Source of the DNA: Anaerolineales bacterium UBA6663
Lineage (GTDB): Bacteria > Chloroflexota > Anaerolineae > Anaerolineales > UBA6663
Length of the DNA stretch: 5,928 bases
Assembly: GCA_002455335.1 (NCBI GenBank)
Contig: DKKP01000160.1
Location: forward strand, 5,765 to 11,692
Direction of reading: 5' to 3'
The position numbers and the translations under genes are program-made. The number at the start of each line of letters is the position of its first letter. Positions within the stretch are counted from its first letter, which is position 1. This document shows positions 5,212-5,928 of this stretch, piece after piece. The notes under the pieces were generated by a model, which worked only from the letters and a program-made list of their open reading frames with translations, made no database searches and was not told where the DNA came from.

Positions 5212-5928
5212 ATGAGTGAAGCGTTGCGTGTGACGGTTTGGAACGAAGGCCGGCATGAGAAGCGGAACCCGGTCGTCGCCAAGGTCTACCCGAACGGGTT
5301 GCATCATGCGATCGCCGAAGGCCTTCGAGCGCACGGCTTTCAACAGGTTCGTACGGCCACCCTCGACGAGCCCGAGCACGGCCTCACCGAATCGGTTTTG
5401 ACCGAGACGGATGTGCTGCTGTGGTGGGGGCACATGGCTCACGGCGATGTGCAGGACGAGATCGTCGAGCGCGTCGCGGCCCGTGTGCTCGATGGCATGG
5501 GCCTTGTCGTGCTGCATTCGGGCCACTTCGCCAAGGTCTTCAAGCGCTTGATGGGCACAACGTGCAATCTCAAGTGGCGCGAGCACGAGCGCGAGAACGA
5601 GCGTTTGTGGGTGGTCGCGCCGGCGCATCCGATCGCGGCCGGGCTGCCGCAGTACATCGACCTCGCAAACGAGGAGATGTATGGCGAGCACTTCGACATC
5701 CCGGCGCCCGACGAGTTGGTGCTTGTGAGCTGGTTTAAGGGTGGCGAGGTCTTCCGCAGCGGCTGCTGCTGGCAGCGCGGCCGTGGTCGGATCTTCTACT
5801 TCCGCCCAGGACATGAGACCTTTCCGACTTACCACAACGAATTGGTGCGTCAGGTGATCGCCAACGGCGTGCGCTGGGCCGCCCCGGTCGGTGCCGCAGC
5901 CCCGTACTATGGCAACTACAAACCGCTC
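5212..5928 (+). CDS. thuA: ThuA-family protein (3' partial)
   Basis: The frame starts at an ATG 6 nt after AGGAGG (5200-5205) and is still open at the window end after 239 codons, close to the family's usual length, so probably only a few residues are missing. The sequence is very typical of ThuA ('trehalose utilisation') proteins, which have a class I glutamine-amidotransferase-like fold: '[14 protein letters not shown]' (7-20), 'VYPNGLH' (25-31), '[13 protein letters not shown]' (51-63), '[11 protein letters not shown]' (69-79), '[18 protein letters not shown]' (103-120), 'LKWREHE' (124-130), '[11 protein letters not shown]' (160-170), '[29 protein letters not shown]' (190-218). The family is linked to trehalose and related disaccharide metabolism in rhizobia, but its chemistry is not well settled and no sugar gene lies beside it here. 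It is probably cytoplasmic and transcribed from its own promoter. Confidence 0.95.
   Translation, partial: MSEALRVTVWNEGRHEKRNPVVAKVYPNGLHHAIAEGLRAHGFQQVRTATLDEPEHGLTESVLTETDVLLWWGHMAHGDVQDEIVERVAARVLDGMGLVVLHSGHFAKVFKRLMGTTCNLKWREHERENERLWVVAPAHPIAAGLPQYIDLANEEMYGEHFDIPAPDELVLVSWFKGGEVFRSGCCWQRGRGRIFYFRPGHETFPTYHNELVRQVIANGVRWAAPVGAAAPYYGNYKPL

Noticed and set aside
4669..5835. Long open frame on the minus strand opposite the lipoprotein and thuA genes
   Set aside because: It spans two well-supported genes and the promoter between them, its product is low in recognisable motifs and rich in Arg/His/Asp as expected from antisense of this G+C-rich DNA, and no ribosome site supports it.

Overview
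The window is a high-G+C stretch that looks like part of a Chloroflexota (Chloroflexia-type) chromosome. This placement is inferred, not measured. It rests on the mix of genes: a GAF/HisKA_3 sensor kinase, an NB-ARC STAND NTPase with an N-terminal helix-turn-helix, a NarL/LuxR-type receiver protein with an unusual insertion, a TolB-like lipoprotein with a Pro/Thr/Ala-rich stalk, and a ThuA-family protein. No RNA gene, CRISPR array, insertion sequence or phage gene is visible.

Layout from left to right. (1) The 3' part of a NarL/DesK-type histidine kinase gene (1-999, +) runs in from outside the window. (2) It converges with, and overlaps by 41 bp, a small DJ-1/PfpI-like gene (959-1471, -) that has lost the family's nucleophile cysteine. 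(3) A 279-bp gap (1472-1750) carries two nested inverted repeats and a short palindrome. (4) An NB-ARC ATPase gene follows (1751-3190, -). (5) A 217-bp divergent control region (3191-3407) holds an extended -10 that abuts a perfect 20-bp palindrome, a helically phased direct repeat, and a possible leader ORF with competing hairpins. (6) A response-regulator-like gene reads rightward (3408-4145, +). (7) A lipoprotein gene (4189-5127, +) probably has a leaderless transcript. (8) A ThuA-family gene (5212 to the window end, +) has its own promoter and a strong Shine-Dalgarno.

How the genes may work together (inference). The kinase is of the class that normally phosphorylates NarL/LuxR-type regulators. 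The only such regulator here is at 3408-4145, separated from the kinase by two minus-strand genes. The NB-ARC protein and the regulator share one divergent control region, so cross-regulation or autoregulation is plausible. The NB-ARC protein has the nucleotide switch and a DNA-binding-like N-terminus but no C-terminal sensor repeats, so it may need a partner for ligand sensing. The lipoprotein and thuA are probably independent units. The divergent control region and the catalytically degenerate DJ-1-like protein are the parts most worth following up.
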